This document shows positions 8,242 through 16,317 of a stretch of 43,513 bases of DNA, piece after piece. Every line of letters begins with the position of its first letter. Position 1 is the stretch's first letter. This DNA is from Lachnospiraceae bacterium. Lineage in GTDB: Bacteria > Bacillota > Clostridia > Lachnospirales > Lachnospiraceae. The stretch lies in assembly GCA_017427685.1 (NCBI GenBank), contig JAFRSH010000037.1:1-43513 (forward strand). The letters run 5' to 3'. The position numbers and the translations under genes are program-made. The notes beneath the pieces were generated by a model, which searched no databases, had not been told where the DNA came from, and saw nothing but the letters and a program-made list of their open reading frames with translations.

Positions 8242-8784
8242 ATGTGGTGGTTATTGATAGTTCTGGTTGTTGTAGTGGGCATCTTCATCGGCCTTTCCTT
8301 CCTCGGAAAGAAGCTCCAGAAGAAGCAGGAAGCAACCGAGAGTCAGGCAAGAGAAGGCGCTAAGCCTGTTTCGATCTTCGTTATAGAAAAGAAAAGAGTC
8401 AGGATGAGAGACGCGGGATTCCCGCAGATCGTCCTTGATCAGACACCCAAGTTCTTCAGACGCAGCAAGGTTGCTGTTGTCAGAGCCAAGGTAGGTCCGC
8501 AGATCGCAATTCTTATGTGCGATGAGAAGGCATTTGCCCTCATCCCCGAGAAGAAGGAAGTTAAGGTTCTCCTGAACGGTATCTACATCGTTGAAGCCAA
8601 GAGCGCGCGTGGCGGACTTCTTCCTCCTCCCGCTAAGAAGGGCTTCATGGCACGCCTTAAGGACAAGGCGGCCGGCGGACAGGAAGCTGCTGCAGCAAAG
8701 GCCAAGGAGAAAGAGGCCAAGAAGGCAGCCAAGGCTAAGGAAAAGGAAGCCAAGAAAGCAGCAAAGCAGGATCCCAAGGCATAA
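8242..8784 (+). CDS. Membrane-anchored protein with Lys/Ala-rich cytoplasmic tail
   Basis: The 180-residue product starts with a single hydrophobic segment (WWLLIVLVVVVGIFIGLSFL). A compact middle part follows (about 40-125, containing VSIFVIEKKRVRMRD and a short beta-rich segment). The tail is almost wholly Lys, Ala and Glu (repeats of AKEKEAKKAA), predicted to be a charged helix or coil. I do not recognise a named family. The tail could bind nucleic acid or acidic surfaces; that is conjecture. It has its own promoter and is flanked by a long noncoding region. The ribosome site is AAGAGGAATATACAT. Confidence 0.8.
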   Translation: MWWLLIVLVVVVGIFIGLSFLGKKLQKKQEATESQAREGAKPVSIFVIEKKRVRMRDAGFPQIVLDQTPKFFRRSKVAVVRAKVGPQIAILMCDEKAFALIPEKKEVKVLLNGIYIVEAKSARGGLLPPPAKKGFMARLKDKAAGGQEAAAAKAKEKEAKKAAKAKEKEAKKAAKQDPKA

Positions 8785-9238
8785 CAGCGGGATCCGGGCA
8801 TGGGTGCGCGGGCATCAGGTCCGCATCAGACGGAGTATTAATCGGTATAAAAGGCGCTGTTACATTTCGGGTGTGACAGTCCCTTTATGCGCGCTAAGCG
8901 AGTGCCGTTAAACGAAAGCTTGCTTTCACACATCTAAAAGGATCGTTTTTTGCGACGAAAGCTTGCCTTAAGGTACAGGGGCAGGCCCTTCCGGATGTGA
9001 GAGACGAAGTATCTGAGATTTATTTACGTGGTTTATCCATGTGATGTATGGTAAACTAGTTATACAGTAAATTTTTTGCGAAAAGTATCCGATATACATT
9101 TAGATACGTAGTACTATGCCCAAAACCGGACGCAGGCGCGGATGACCCCGTACCTCGCAAGACACGGAGTGCCGCTTTGCTTGAGTGAGCGGCGAACCGG
9201 ATCCCGGTAGTATTGATAAAGACTGAAAGGAGGCCCGT
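8785..9238 (+). other. 454-bp noncoding region with a repeated 12-mer and hairpins
   Basis: No ORF with a ribosome site is seen. ACGAAAGCTTGC occurs at 8912-8923 and again at 8955-8966. The first copy is part of the perfect inverted repeat GAAAGCTTGCTTTC (8914-8927). AACGA (8911-8915) and TCGTT (8943-8947) with a following T-run may make a weak terminator for the gene upstream. Further down GCCGCT (9171-9176) pairs with AGCGGC (9188-9193). No convincing promoter for the gene at 9239 was found. No known riboswitch family was recognised. Confidence 0.5.
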
Positions 9239-10771
9239 ATGAAGAAGCAAGGTGTTCTGTTTATTGCGGCCCTTATCATAGCCATCATCCTTCTTGTCCC
9301 GGCCGGGAGGAAGGACGATCCTTCAAGCACTGGAACGCTTATAAACGCTGTTGCGGCTACCTCCGCTCCCACTTCGACATCTACCCCGACTCCGACAGTG
9401 ACTCCCACGCCGACCCCGAAGCCTTCGTACCTCTTGGCCGACTACCGAGGAGATTCGGTCGCACTCGGGCAGGAGATCGACACCAAGAAGCTTGAGGTCA
9501 CGCTTTACTACGACGACTCAAGCACCGAGAAAGTTGACAGCTACGACATCTCCGGCAAGAAGGTCACCGAAGTCGGAGACAACAAGTTCGTGGTCATATA
9601 CAGAGGTCTGACAGCGACCTTCTACGTTACCGGCAAGAAAGTGATCGGAGTTTCGGCATCGATCTCGCGCTTCACCTTCACAAGGGGTAACGCACCCGAC
9701 GCGAGGGACCTCACCGTAATGCTCAGCTACAGCGACGGCAGCACAGAGGAGACGTTTGATTACGTGGTCACACCTCCCACGATCACCCAGGTAGGAAGTC
9801 AGGAGCTCACCATCGTGAGCCACGGCCAGTCCACCAAGATCAGTGTCTGGGGCGAGGAAGTGAAGTCCATGCGGAGCCTGAGTGTGAGCTGGGACGCAGG
9901 CTATAAGCCCATCACGGACGAAACGATCACCAAGAAGGAGATCTCGGTTATCGCCGTGTACTCCGACTACTCAACCGAGCGAGTTACCACCTACGAGCTT
10001 GTGACGAACCGCTTCTCGAACGCGGGCGAGAACGAGCTTAAGGTTTCATACAGAGGACTTGTTGCGACCACCAAGATTGAAGTCGATGCCAAGGTTGCGA
10101 CAGAGATACGTGCCGAGTATAAAGGCCCTGCCGTATATGTGGGCGAATCTCCTTCCCCTGACGATATCGAGGTTTACGTCAAGTTCAACAACGGGCGTGA
10201 GCTCAAGGTTAACGACTACACCATGCATCCCGATGCGATCGAGTACGCGGGCGACAACAAGATCAGGATCACGTACGACAAGCTCGGAACAGATATCTAT
10301 GTAAGGGGCGTCGAGGAACCCGAGCCCGATTTCGACCATGCCTCGAGTGTTGATCTCGACAGCGATTTCGGAGAGTTCACTGTGGCGGTTGCCACCCCGA
10401 AGCGACTCGGAGATGACGATATCCTTGACGTCAAGACCTACAAGAAGAGTAAGGTCAAGAAGCTCATGAAGATGCTCAAGATCACGGGCAGCTACATCGC
10501 GTTCGAAGTTCAGTTTGAGGATGCGGATTATGAGGCAGAGCTGCCGTTACCCATGAGGATAACCATCCCTGACGAGTTTGATCTTGACAGTACATACCTC
10601 TATTACAGCACAAACCGTAGGCAGGCTGGAAGACTTGACATTGAACGAGACAGTAAGACAAACAGCATACAGCCCGCCCTTTTCAGCAAGGTCGGAACGT
10701 ATATCCTTGTGTGCGACCCGCTCATCGAAGCGACGGATGACGAGCGTGACGAAGCGCTTAAAGAGAAGTGA
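9239..10771 (+). CDS. Secreted protein with four Ig-like repeats
   Basis: The 510-residue protein has an N-terminal membrane segment or signal (residues 5-22), a Thr/Pro linker (about 37-60, with PTPTPTP) and four repeats of about 70 residues (about 63-132, 135-204, 212-280, 286-355). Each repeat shows the pattern of an expected ligand-free strand, then (L/I)xVxxxYxDxSxE, then VGxxxxxVxYxG. This is the pattern of bacterial Ig-like domains of the Big_3 type. A non-repeat C-terminal part (about 360-510) includes a Lys-rich KKSKVKKLMKMLK segment. The protein is probably anchored outside the membrane as a spacer or adhesion module. No enzyme motif was seen. AAAGGAGG precedes the ATG. Confidence 0.87.
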   Translation: MKKQGVLFIAALIIAIILLVPAGRKDDPSSTGTLINAVAATSAPTSTSTPTPTVTPTPTPKPSYLLADYRGDSVALGQEIDTKKLEVTLYYDDSSTEKVDSYDISGKKVTEVGDNKFVVIYRGLTATFYVTGKKVIGVSASISRFTFTRGNAPDARDLTVMLSYSDGSTEETFDYVVTPPTITQVGSQELTIVSHGQSTKISVWGEEVKSMRSLSVSWDAGYKPITDETITKKEISVIAVYSDYSTERVTTYELVTNRFSNAGENELKVSYRGLVATTKIEVDAKVATEIRAEYKGPAVYVGESPSPDDIEVYVKFNNGRELKVNDYTMHPDAIEYAGDNKIRITYDKLGTDIYVRGVEEPEPDFDHASSVDLDSDFGEFTVAVATPKRLGDDDILDVKTYKKSKVKKLMKMLKITGSYIAFEVQFEDADYEAELPLPMRITIPDEFDLDSTYLYYSTNRRQAGRLDIERDSKTNSIQPALFSKVGTYILVCDPLIEATDDERDEALKEK

Positions 10772-10831
10772 TAGAATTTTTTCAAATATTTTGGAACCGG
10801 GATAAAGATACGCTCGTCTAATAGGGAGACA

Positions 10832-10997
10832 AGGGGGCTTTATGCCCTTTGTTATGAACGTTATCATATAGGACAGTGCGGTGATGGGAGGCTGCGACTG
10901 CTCAGGGAATACAGAACACAGGAAGAGTGAGTTCGGCGCATGCCGTGCGCCGGACAGGGAAGCGCAGTCGGGTAAGCCCGTCTGTAAGGAGGACAGA
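10832..10997 (+). promoter_or_regulatory. Structured leader of the ABC-exporter operon
   Basis: The gap starts with a weak terminator-like hairpin (10832-10850). A multi-stem element then precedes the ATPase gene. CGACTGC (10895-10901) pairs with GCAGTCG (10964-10970) and encloses a 10-bp hairpin, 10931-10940 with 10946-10955. CGGG/CCCG (10969-10980) makes a small hairpin. TCTGT (10981-10985) and ACAGA (10993-10997) place AAGGAGG in a loop directly before the start codon. The layout suggests leader-mediated control of translation; I do not recognise a known riboswitch. No clear promoter was found. Confidence 0.45.
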
Positions 10998-11857
10998 TGT
11001 CTGAACCTATAATCGAAGTCAAAAATGCCAAAAAAATATATAAGATGGGCAAGGAAAGGATCCGCGCTGTCGACGGAGTGAGTTTCACCGTTGATAAGGG
11101 AGAGTTTTGTTGCCTTCTCGGCACGTCCGGATCCGGAAAGTCGACGCTCCTGAACCTTATGGCAGGGATCGAGAAGCTCACATCGGGGCAGATCCTAATC
11201 AAGGGAGAGTCGATAGGCGGGATGAGCGAGAACAAGCTCAGCAAGTTCCGGCAGGAGAATCTCGGATTCGTTTTCCAGTCTTACAACCTGATCGGATCCA
11301 TGACGGCGCTTGAGAATGTCGAGCTTCCGCTCGTCTTCAAGAGAGTCCGCGGAGGAAAGCGCAAGAAGATGGCGCGCAGGATCCTCAAGCAGGTAGGACT
11401 CGGAGGGCGTATGCGGCACAAGCCCAAGGAGATGTCCGGTGGACAGCAGCAGCGTGTCGGGATCGCGAGAGCCTTTGTTTCGAAGCCTGATATCGTCTTC
11501 GCCGATGAGCCTACCGGCAACCTTGATTCGCACACAACGATCGAGGTCATGGAGCTCATCAAGTCCATGGCGGAGAAGAACAACCAGACCATCGTCATGG
11601 TAACCCATGACCGCAAGCTCTCCGAGTACGCTGACAAGATCATCCACATTCTCGACGGCAAGATAGAGTCCGTGGAGATCGTGGACCACACCGGAGCAGG
11701 GAACGCCTCCCCGCCCGAAGAGAAATCACCACTTGAAGTTCAAAGCGACGATTTGTCTACAGCCGTAGAACAAACCCCGCAGGATAATACAGAAGAAAGT
11801 AAAGGGATAGAAGAATCAACTGAAGTAAGAGAGGAAGAGACACATGAAACAAACTGA
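10997..11857 (+). CDS. ABC exporter ATP-binding protein (MacB/LolD type)
   Basis: The 286-residue protein carries Walker A GTSGSGKST (42-50), the Q-loop at Gln94, the signature SGGQQQR (147-153), Walker B IVFADE (166-171), the D-loop GNLDS and the H-loop His204. Sequence and size match the MacB/LolD/FtsE class of ATPases that work with FtsX-type permeases. Beyond about residue 225 an acidic, low-complexity tail (rich in Glu, Ser, Thr) is added, which is unusual for the class. Its end overlaps the next gene by 14 bp, indicating coupled translation. It is the first gene of the exporter operon. The start follows AAGGAGG. Confidence 0.95.
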   Translation: MSEPIIEVKNAKKIYKMGKERIRAVDGVSFTVDKGEFCCLLGTSGSGKSTLLNLMAGIEKLTSGQILIKGESIGGMSENKLSKFRQENLGFVFQSYNLIGSMTALENVELPLVFKRVRGGKRKKMARRILKQVGLGGRMRHKPKEMSGGQQQRVGIARAFVSKPDIVFADEPTGNLDSHTTIEVMELIKSMAEKNNQTIVMVTHDRKLSEYADKIIHILDGKIESVEIVDHTGAGNASPPEEKSPLEVQSDDLSTAVEQTPQDNTEESKGIEESTEVREEETHETN

Positions 11858-14558
11858 GAACAAGATGAAGAAATACCTAGATCAGATTTTGACAGCAGCA
11901 TTCGTATCGATGTTGGTGGCGGTTCTGTTTATTGTGGTGATGCCGGGGGAAAGAGGAAAGGCAGCTGCAGCAACAGGAAGTGCAATATCGTATGATGGAC
12001 CGTTTGACTTAGTAAAAGGATATTCTTTTTCAGAAAAAGTAGCACCCGGAAAGAAAACACATATTAAAACACTAGTTACCAATTTTACACCTTCGCAAGC
12101 AGAAGGAATAGAAAGTGAATTTCATAGTTTTGGAGTAGAATCATCGGATGAAAGGGTAGAGGTATCAGGGGTAACCATATCTAATGTAACAAGTAATATC
12201 CCTTTTTATCCTATAAGTAATGCAGAAACATACAAACTTGAGTATCAATATGTTTATGCTATTGAATTTGACGTAACATGTTCAGATAACTTAGATCCGA
12301 ACAGTTATGATTTGTCCTTATATGGCATAACTGTTTATACTCAGTATAATACAATATATTACAAGAGTAATAGTCAGCCTGGAGATGTCAACAGGCCCAT
12401 TAAAACAATACTTGCTGAATACACATTAACAAGTACAGATGCAGCAAAAAAAGCGTCGGTTGTTATAGAGAATATAACTTATGACAAATCAAAGATGGCT
12501 TCCGGCAATAGTAATTCTTTCTCTGTGAAGCTGACAAACAACGGAAAAATAGATGCATCGGAAATATATATTGATGCAACTCTTGGGACGAGTCTGTTGC
12601 CTAATTATGAAATGAAAAAACTGAGAGTAGGATCTCTAAAAGCAGGCGCAACAACTACTTTTAAGGTTCCTTTCACAGTCAAAGCCGGAGCTGAAAACGG
12701 ATTAGAAACAGTATCGTTCGAAATCTCAGGATTAGATAAATATGGAAAAGGCATAGAAGAAGTTAAGGAAACTATCTATGTCAATATAGGCAAAGGGACA
12801 GTAGAAACCGTTACCAATGCACCTTCGCTTTCGCTTTCTACGAAGCAGAACTATAAGTTCCTTGTACCGTCTACGGACGATAGTGTGGTTATCCGCATTA
12901 CCAATAATGGAACTCGTGTGGCAAAGAATATTAGACTTTCTTGTGAGAAGGGCTTTGGAGTAGGAGAAGGTCTTACAAAGAGCTACACCGCATCATACAT
13001 CGCTGTTGATGATATCCCCGCAGGAAAGACCGTCAAGGTTGAGGTTCCTTTCCTTGTTGGTGCTACATTTACAAAGGGAATCCATGAACTGGAATTCTCT
13101 GCTACATATCTTGATGAGGACAAGCACGAGTACAAGTCGGACGTCATGACCATGTACGTCGAGCACTACAAGACAGGCGAGATCGCCGAGGTGGACGGAC
13201 TCACGTACCTGCTCATAAGCGGTGTGACCCAGACCCCCAACATGCCTCAGGCGGGCGAGAGGGTCACAGTCAGCTTCAATGTCAAGAACAAGGGGACCGA
13301 GAAGGTCACGAACCTTCACTTCTACGCTACAGGCCTTTCGGCAGCGGGCTTCCAGCCTGTTAGCGGTGAGCCCTACCAGGACGAGGGCAGCCTCGAGGCC
13401 GGTGAGTCGAAGAAGGTGACCATGACGTTTATGGCCGGTGAGGACATCCCCAAGGGAGTCAACTCCCTCACGATCGGCTACGACTACTTCGATGCTTCGA
13501 ACAAGGCGCAGCAGTCGACGACCACAATCTACGTCCTTAACGTGATCAACCACAAGTTCGACGAGATCGATGTCGGTCGTCCCAAGATCATCGTGAGCGA
13601 CTACGTGACAGAACCTGAGATCCTCAGGGCAGGCGAGACGTTTGATTTCTCATATACATTAAAGAACACGCACACCGGCAAGGAAGCGCGCAACATCAAG
13701 ATCACGCTTTCACAGGCGGACGGCGTGCTCGCTCCCGCACAGGGAACCAACATCTTCTACATCGACAAGCTCGATCCCACGCAGGAGGTCGTTCTTTCAC
13801 TGCCCCTCAAGAGCAGGGCGGATACCGTGACCGGCGACTACGCAGTAGTCCTCAAGCTCGAGTACGAGTACGACGACATGTCCGAGGTTGACAAGGAGCA
13901 CGGCGGCGTCAGCGAGGAGAACACACTTAAGCTTCGCGTGATCGAGAACTACAGACCTGTTATCGAGAATATCTACATCGACTCTTATCAGGGCGTCATG
14001 GTAGGTCAGCCCGTTGACCTCAGCTTCGAGTTCTACAACATGGGGAAATCGACGCTCGGTAACGTATATGTTACTGTGGAGGGTGATTTCGCGCTCGCGA
14101 ACAACGCAGCAATGAGCTACGTGGGCGCTGTTCAGGGCTACGGTCAGGAGTATCTTGCTCCTCAGGTCGTTCCGCTTGTGGGCGGTGAGGCTCACGGAAC
14201 CGTGACCATCCATTTCGAGGACAGCAACGGCGACGAGCAGACCAAGTCGGCTGATTTCACCGCGTATGTTGATGACATGGGCGGCTTCGGCGGCGAGGGC
14301 GAATGGAACGGAGAGTTCCCCTTCGGCGGCGAAGGTGAGTGGAACGGAGAGTTCCCTTACGGTGAAGGCGAATGGAACGGAGAGTTCCCCTTCGGCGAGG
14401 AAGGCGACGGAGAAGGTGAAGGAATGCCCTGGTGGGTATGGCTCATCATCGGTGTCGGCAGCGCGGCAGTTATCACCGTGGTTGTCATAATCATTGTTAA
14501 GAAGGCTAAGAAGCGTAAGGCATTGGCAGAGGACGAGGAAGATAATGAGGATATTTGA
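11844..14558 (+). CDS. Membrane-anchored CARDB-like partner of the ABC exporter
   Basis: The 904-residue protein has an N-terminal hydrophobic segment (about 11-33), a long exported part built of Ig-like/CARDB-type beta modules (phrases such as VKLTNNGKIDASEIY, VRITNNGTRVAKNI, FNVKNKGTEKVTNL, YTLKNTHTGKEARNI mark successive modules), a Gly/Glu/Trp repeat region (about 816-860) and a C-terminal membrane helix starting WWVWLIIGVG (about 862-884) with a basic-then-acidic cytoplasmic tail. It overlaps both neighbours by 14 bp. It probably acts as the extracytoplasmic adaptor or substrate-binding arm of the exporter. The first 1.2 kb is clearly AT-rich with different codon use; from about 13100 on the gene is GC-rich like its neighbours. 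Confidence 0.88.
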   Translation: MKQTENKMKKYLDQILTAAFVSMLVAVLFIVVMPGERGKAAAATGSAISYDGPFDLVKGYSFSEKVAPGKKTHIKTLVTNFTPSQAEGIESEFHSFGVESSDERVEVSGVTISNVTSNIPFYPISNAETYKLEYQYVYAIEFDVTCSDNLDPNSYDLSLYGITVYTQYNTIYYKSNSQPGDVNRPIKTILAEYTLTSTDAAKKASVVIENITYDKSKMASGNSNSFSVKLTNNGKIDASEIYIDATLGTSLLPNYEMKKLRVGSLKAGATTTFKVPFTVKAGAENGLETVSFEISGLDKYGKGIEEVKETIYVNIGKGTVETVTNAPSLSLSTKQNYKFLVPSTDDSVVIRITNNGTRVAKNIRLSCEKGFGVGEGLTKSYTASYIAVDDIPAGKTVKVEVPFLVGATFTKGIHELEFSATYLDEDKHEYKSDVMTMYVEHYKTGEIAEVDGLTYLLISGVTQTPNMPQAGERVTVSFNVKNKGTEKVTNLHFYATGLSAAGFQPVSGEPYQDEGSLEAGESKKVTMTFMAGEDIPKGVNSLTIGYDYFDASNKAQQSTTTIYVLNVINHKFDEIDVGRPKIIVSDYVTEPEILRAGETFDFSYTLKNTHTGKEARNIKITLSQADGVLAPAQGTNIFYIDKLDPTQEVVLSLPLKSRADTVTGDYAVVLKLEYEYDDMSEVDKEHGGVSEENTLKLRVIENYRPVIENIYIDSYQGVMVGQPVDLSFEFYNMGKSTLGNVYVTVEGDFALANNAAMSYVGAVQGYGQEYLAPQVVPLVGGEAHGTVTIHFEDSNGDEQTKSADFTAYVDDMGGFGGEGEWNGEFPFGGEGEWNGEFPYGEGEWNGEFPFGEEGDGEGEGMPWWVWLIIGVGSAAVITVVVIIIVKKAKKRKALAEDEEDNEDI
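14292..14396 (+). repeat. Three tandem GEGEWNGEFP repeats inside the CARDB-like gene
   Basis: Units at 14292-14327, 14328-14360 and 14361-14396 encode GEGEWNGEFPFG, GEGEWNGEFPY and GEGEWNGEFPFG. The DNA core TGGAACGGAGAGTTCCC is identical in all three. The repeat lies just outside the C-terminal membrane helix and is likely able to expand or contract. Confidence 0.9.
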
Positions 14559-15882
14559 CCTTATAAGGATGGGTCTGCGCAACCTTACAAGGCGAAAGGC
14601 GAGGACCCTTCTGACCGTCATAGGCGTGATCATCGGAACGGTCTCAATCGTGGTCATGATCTCGGTCGGTATCGGCATGAACGAGAGCTTTGAGGCTTCA
14701 GTCATGGAAAACGGAAGCATGACCATCATAAACGTCTCCTCGGAGAACTGGGAGGAAAACGAGGACGGACAGTGGACCTCAACGACCCAGAAGCTCGACG
14801 GCGAGGCGCTTGAAAAGATCCGTGCCATCGAGCACGTCAAGGGTGTCACGCCCATCATAAACAACTGGAGCATGGGGCTTTTCAGCGGCAAGTATCAGGG
14901 CTGGGGAAACTTCATGATCATGGATATGGACTGCTACGAGGACTTCGGCTATCCCGCCCTCGAGGACGGCACCTATCCGAACAAGGAGACCAGTAAGGAC
15001 ACGGTCTATTTCGGCGCGCAGGCGCAGCAGAACGAGTTCTACTACTGGGACGGCCGCCGCAGCAAGACAAAGACCATTGATTTCGACCGCGACAAGGTGG
15101 AGATCAAGTTCCAGGAGTATCAGATAAACCCGAGGAAGAAAGAGTACACGATCAAGCTGAAAAACATCGGCAAGATCGCGCAGTCGCCGAGCGGATATTC
15201 CGAGGCGGATTGGTCGATCTTTATGGATATCGACATGTACAAGGAGCACTACACCAAGTACGCCAACACGCTTAAGATCGATGACCGCAAGAAGGCGCTC
15301 GCTTCCCTCGAGAAATATGAGCGCATCATGATAAACGTCGACAACATGAATTATGTCAGCGACGTTCAGGATGAGATCGAAAAGATGGGATACAAGTCGA
15401 CGAGCGACATGCAGTACATCGAGCCCATGAAGGAAACGGCCGAGATGCTCGAGCTTGTGCTCGGTGCGATCGGTGCCGTGGCGATGCTCGTTTCCGCCAT
15501 AAACATTGCGAACACGATGATCATGTCCATCTACGAGCGCACGAAGGAGATCGGTATCATGAAGGTGCTCGGCTGCAAGGTCGGGGACGTGCGGAAGCTC
15601 TTCCTCTTTGAGGCGGGCATCATCGGACTGATCGGAGGTATCGTCGGGATAGGCCTCAGTTACGTGGCCTCCTGGGCGCTCAATACCTACGGCGGGCAGA
15701 TCTTCGAGTCTCTCATGAGTGGATCACTCGGCGTGGCCGAAGGCTCGCAGTTCTCCGTCATCCCGTTCTGGCTGCCCTTCTTTGCGGCATTTTTCGGGAT
15801 GTCCGTGGGCGTGCTCTCGGGCTTCTTCCCGGCACTGCGCGCCACCAAGATCTCAGCTATCGAGGCGATGAAGTCGGAATAA
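14545..15882 (+). CDS. ABC exporter permease (MacB/FtsX family)
   Basis: The ATG at 14545 lies inside the end of the preceding gene (14-bp overlap) after a GAGGACGAGGAAG stretch, and gives 445 residues. The order is typical of MacB-type permeases: a cytoplasmic amphipathic start (RMGLRNLTRRKARTLLTVIG), TM1 (about 20-44), a large extracytoplasmic domain (about 45-300), then three TM helices (about 305-330, 352-380, 403-428). It ends with the coupling-helix phrase ALRATKISAIEAMKSE. The FtsX core YERTKEIGIMKVLGC is present. With the ATPase and the CARDB-like protein it forms a complete exporter. The nearest small gene downstream is the Nif11-like peptide, a candidate cargo. Confidence 0.95.
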   Translation: MRIFDLIRMGLRNLTRRKARTLLTVIGVIIGTVSIVVMISVGIGMNESFEASVMENGSMTIINVSSENWEENEDGQWTSTTQKLDGEALEKIRAIEHVKGVTPIINNWSMGLFSGKYQGWGNFMIMDMDCYEDFGYPALEDGTYPNKETSKDTVYFGAQAQQNEFYYWDGRRSKTKTIDFDRDKVEIKFQEYQINPRKKEYTIKLKNIGKIAQSPSGYSEADWSIFMDIDMYKEHYTKYANTLKIDDRKKALASLEKYERIMINVDNMNYVSDVQDEIEKMGYKSTSDMQYIEPMKETAEMLELVLGAIGAVAMLVSAINIANTMIMSIYERTKEIGIMKVLGCKVGDVRKLFLFEAGIIGLIGGIVGIGLSYVASWALNTYGGQIFESLMSGSLGVAEGSQFSVIPFWLPFFAAFFGMSVGVLSGFFPALRATKISAIEAMKSE

Positions 15883-15910
15883 GTATTTTTCCAAAGAGAA
15901 AGGAGCGAAC

Positions 15911-16174
15911 ATGAAAACTGTAAAGACTGTATTTGAAGAGATTGAAAAGTCAGACGAGCTCAGGAAAGAGATCGCCTCTGTTAAGGACGAGGCTTCGCTT
16001 GAGGTTTTTTTGAAAAAGCTTGACTTTGAGGGATCGGTAAAAGAGTTTGTTCAATATGTAAAAGAGCAAAATGACGGAAGCTTAAGCGACGACGAAGTGG
16101 AAGCCGTAGCTGCAGGAACCGGTGCTCCGTTTGACCCTTTTAAGGGATTCGAAATGTATTTTCATCGATTCTGA
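15911..16174 (+). CDS. Nif11-like leader peptide, candidate RiPP precursor
   Basis: The 87-residue peptide begins 28 bp after the permease stop with AAAGGAGCGAAC before the ATG, so it is probably the last gene of the exporter operon. Residues 7-69 follow the Nif11 leader pattern: FEEIEKSDELRKEI, a middle FLKKLDFEGSVKEF, and the end GSLSDDEVEAVAAG. This is the acidic LSDxExxxVAxG signature that precedes the cleavage site in Nif11 and other RiPP leaders. The remaining core (about 70-87) is TGAPFDPFKGFEMYFHRF. It is short, aromatic, and lacks Cys and Ser, so it cannot be a lanthipeptide or a thiazole peptide. No modifying enzyme or C39 peptidase lies in the window. Alternatives are an unmodified secreted peptide or a signal. 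Confidence 0.8.
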   Translation: MKTVKTVFEEIEKSDELRKEIASVKDEASLEVFLKKLDFEGSVKEFVQYVKEQNDGSLSDDEVEAVAAGTGAPFDPFKGFEMYFHRF

Positions 16175-16225
16175 TAGGCACAAGGAGAACATCCGGTTTG
16201 CGCGATATGAACGAAGGCAGATAGC

Positions 16226-16283
16226 CCTCCTTTTTCCGGTGAAGTATATTGTTGATGTACAATCCGGGAAAAGGAGGTTTTTG
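16226..16283 (+). terminator. Terminator of the exporter/peptide operon
   Basis: A 14-bp stem, CCTCCTTTTTCCGG (16226-16239) with CCGGGAAAAGGAGG (16264-16277) including one G-U pair. It carries a 24-nt loop and is followed by a T-run. It closes the operon after the Nif11-like peptide gene. Confidence 0.85.
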
Positions 16284-16288
16284 TATCA

Positions 16289-16317
16289 TTGACAGGAGAG
16301 TGTATGATAAGTATACT
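16289..16317 (+). promoter_or_regulatory. Promoter for the STAND/AAA ATPase gene
   Basis: TTGACA (16289-16294), 17-bp spacer, TATACT (16312-16317). The expected start is near 16324, so the decamer repeats that follow form nearly the whole leader RNA. Confidence 0.88.

Noticed and set aside
13797..14891. A 364-residue minus-strand frame opposite the CARDB-like and permease genes
   Set aside because: It is antisense to two well-supported genes, has no ribosome site and shows no recognisable motif; it reflects high third-position bias on the coding strand.
10997..15882. Exporter considered as a LolCDE or lipoprotein-sorting system
   Set aside because: The window suggests a single-membrane (Bacillota-type) cell, and the middle protein has a CARDB-like exported region with two membrane anchors, which Lol systems lack.
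15911..16174. Peptide considered as a lanthipeptide or thiazole/oxazole precursor
   Set aside because: The core has no Cys or Ser and one Thr near the cleavage site, and no LanM/LanB/YcaO enzyme is present.
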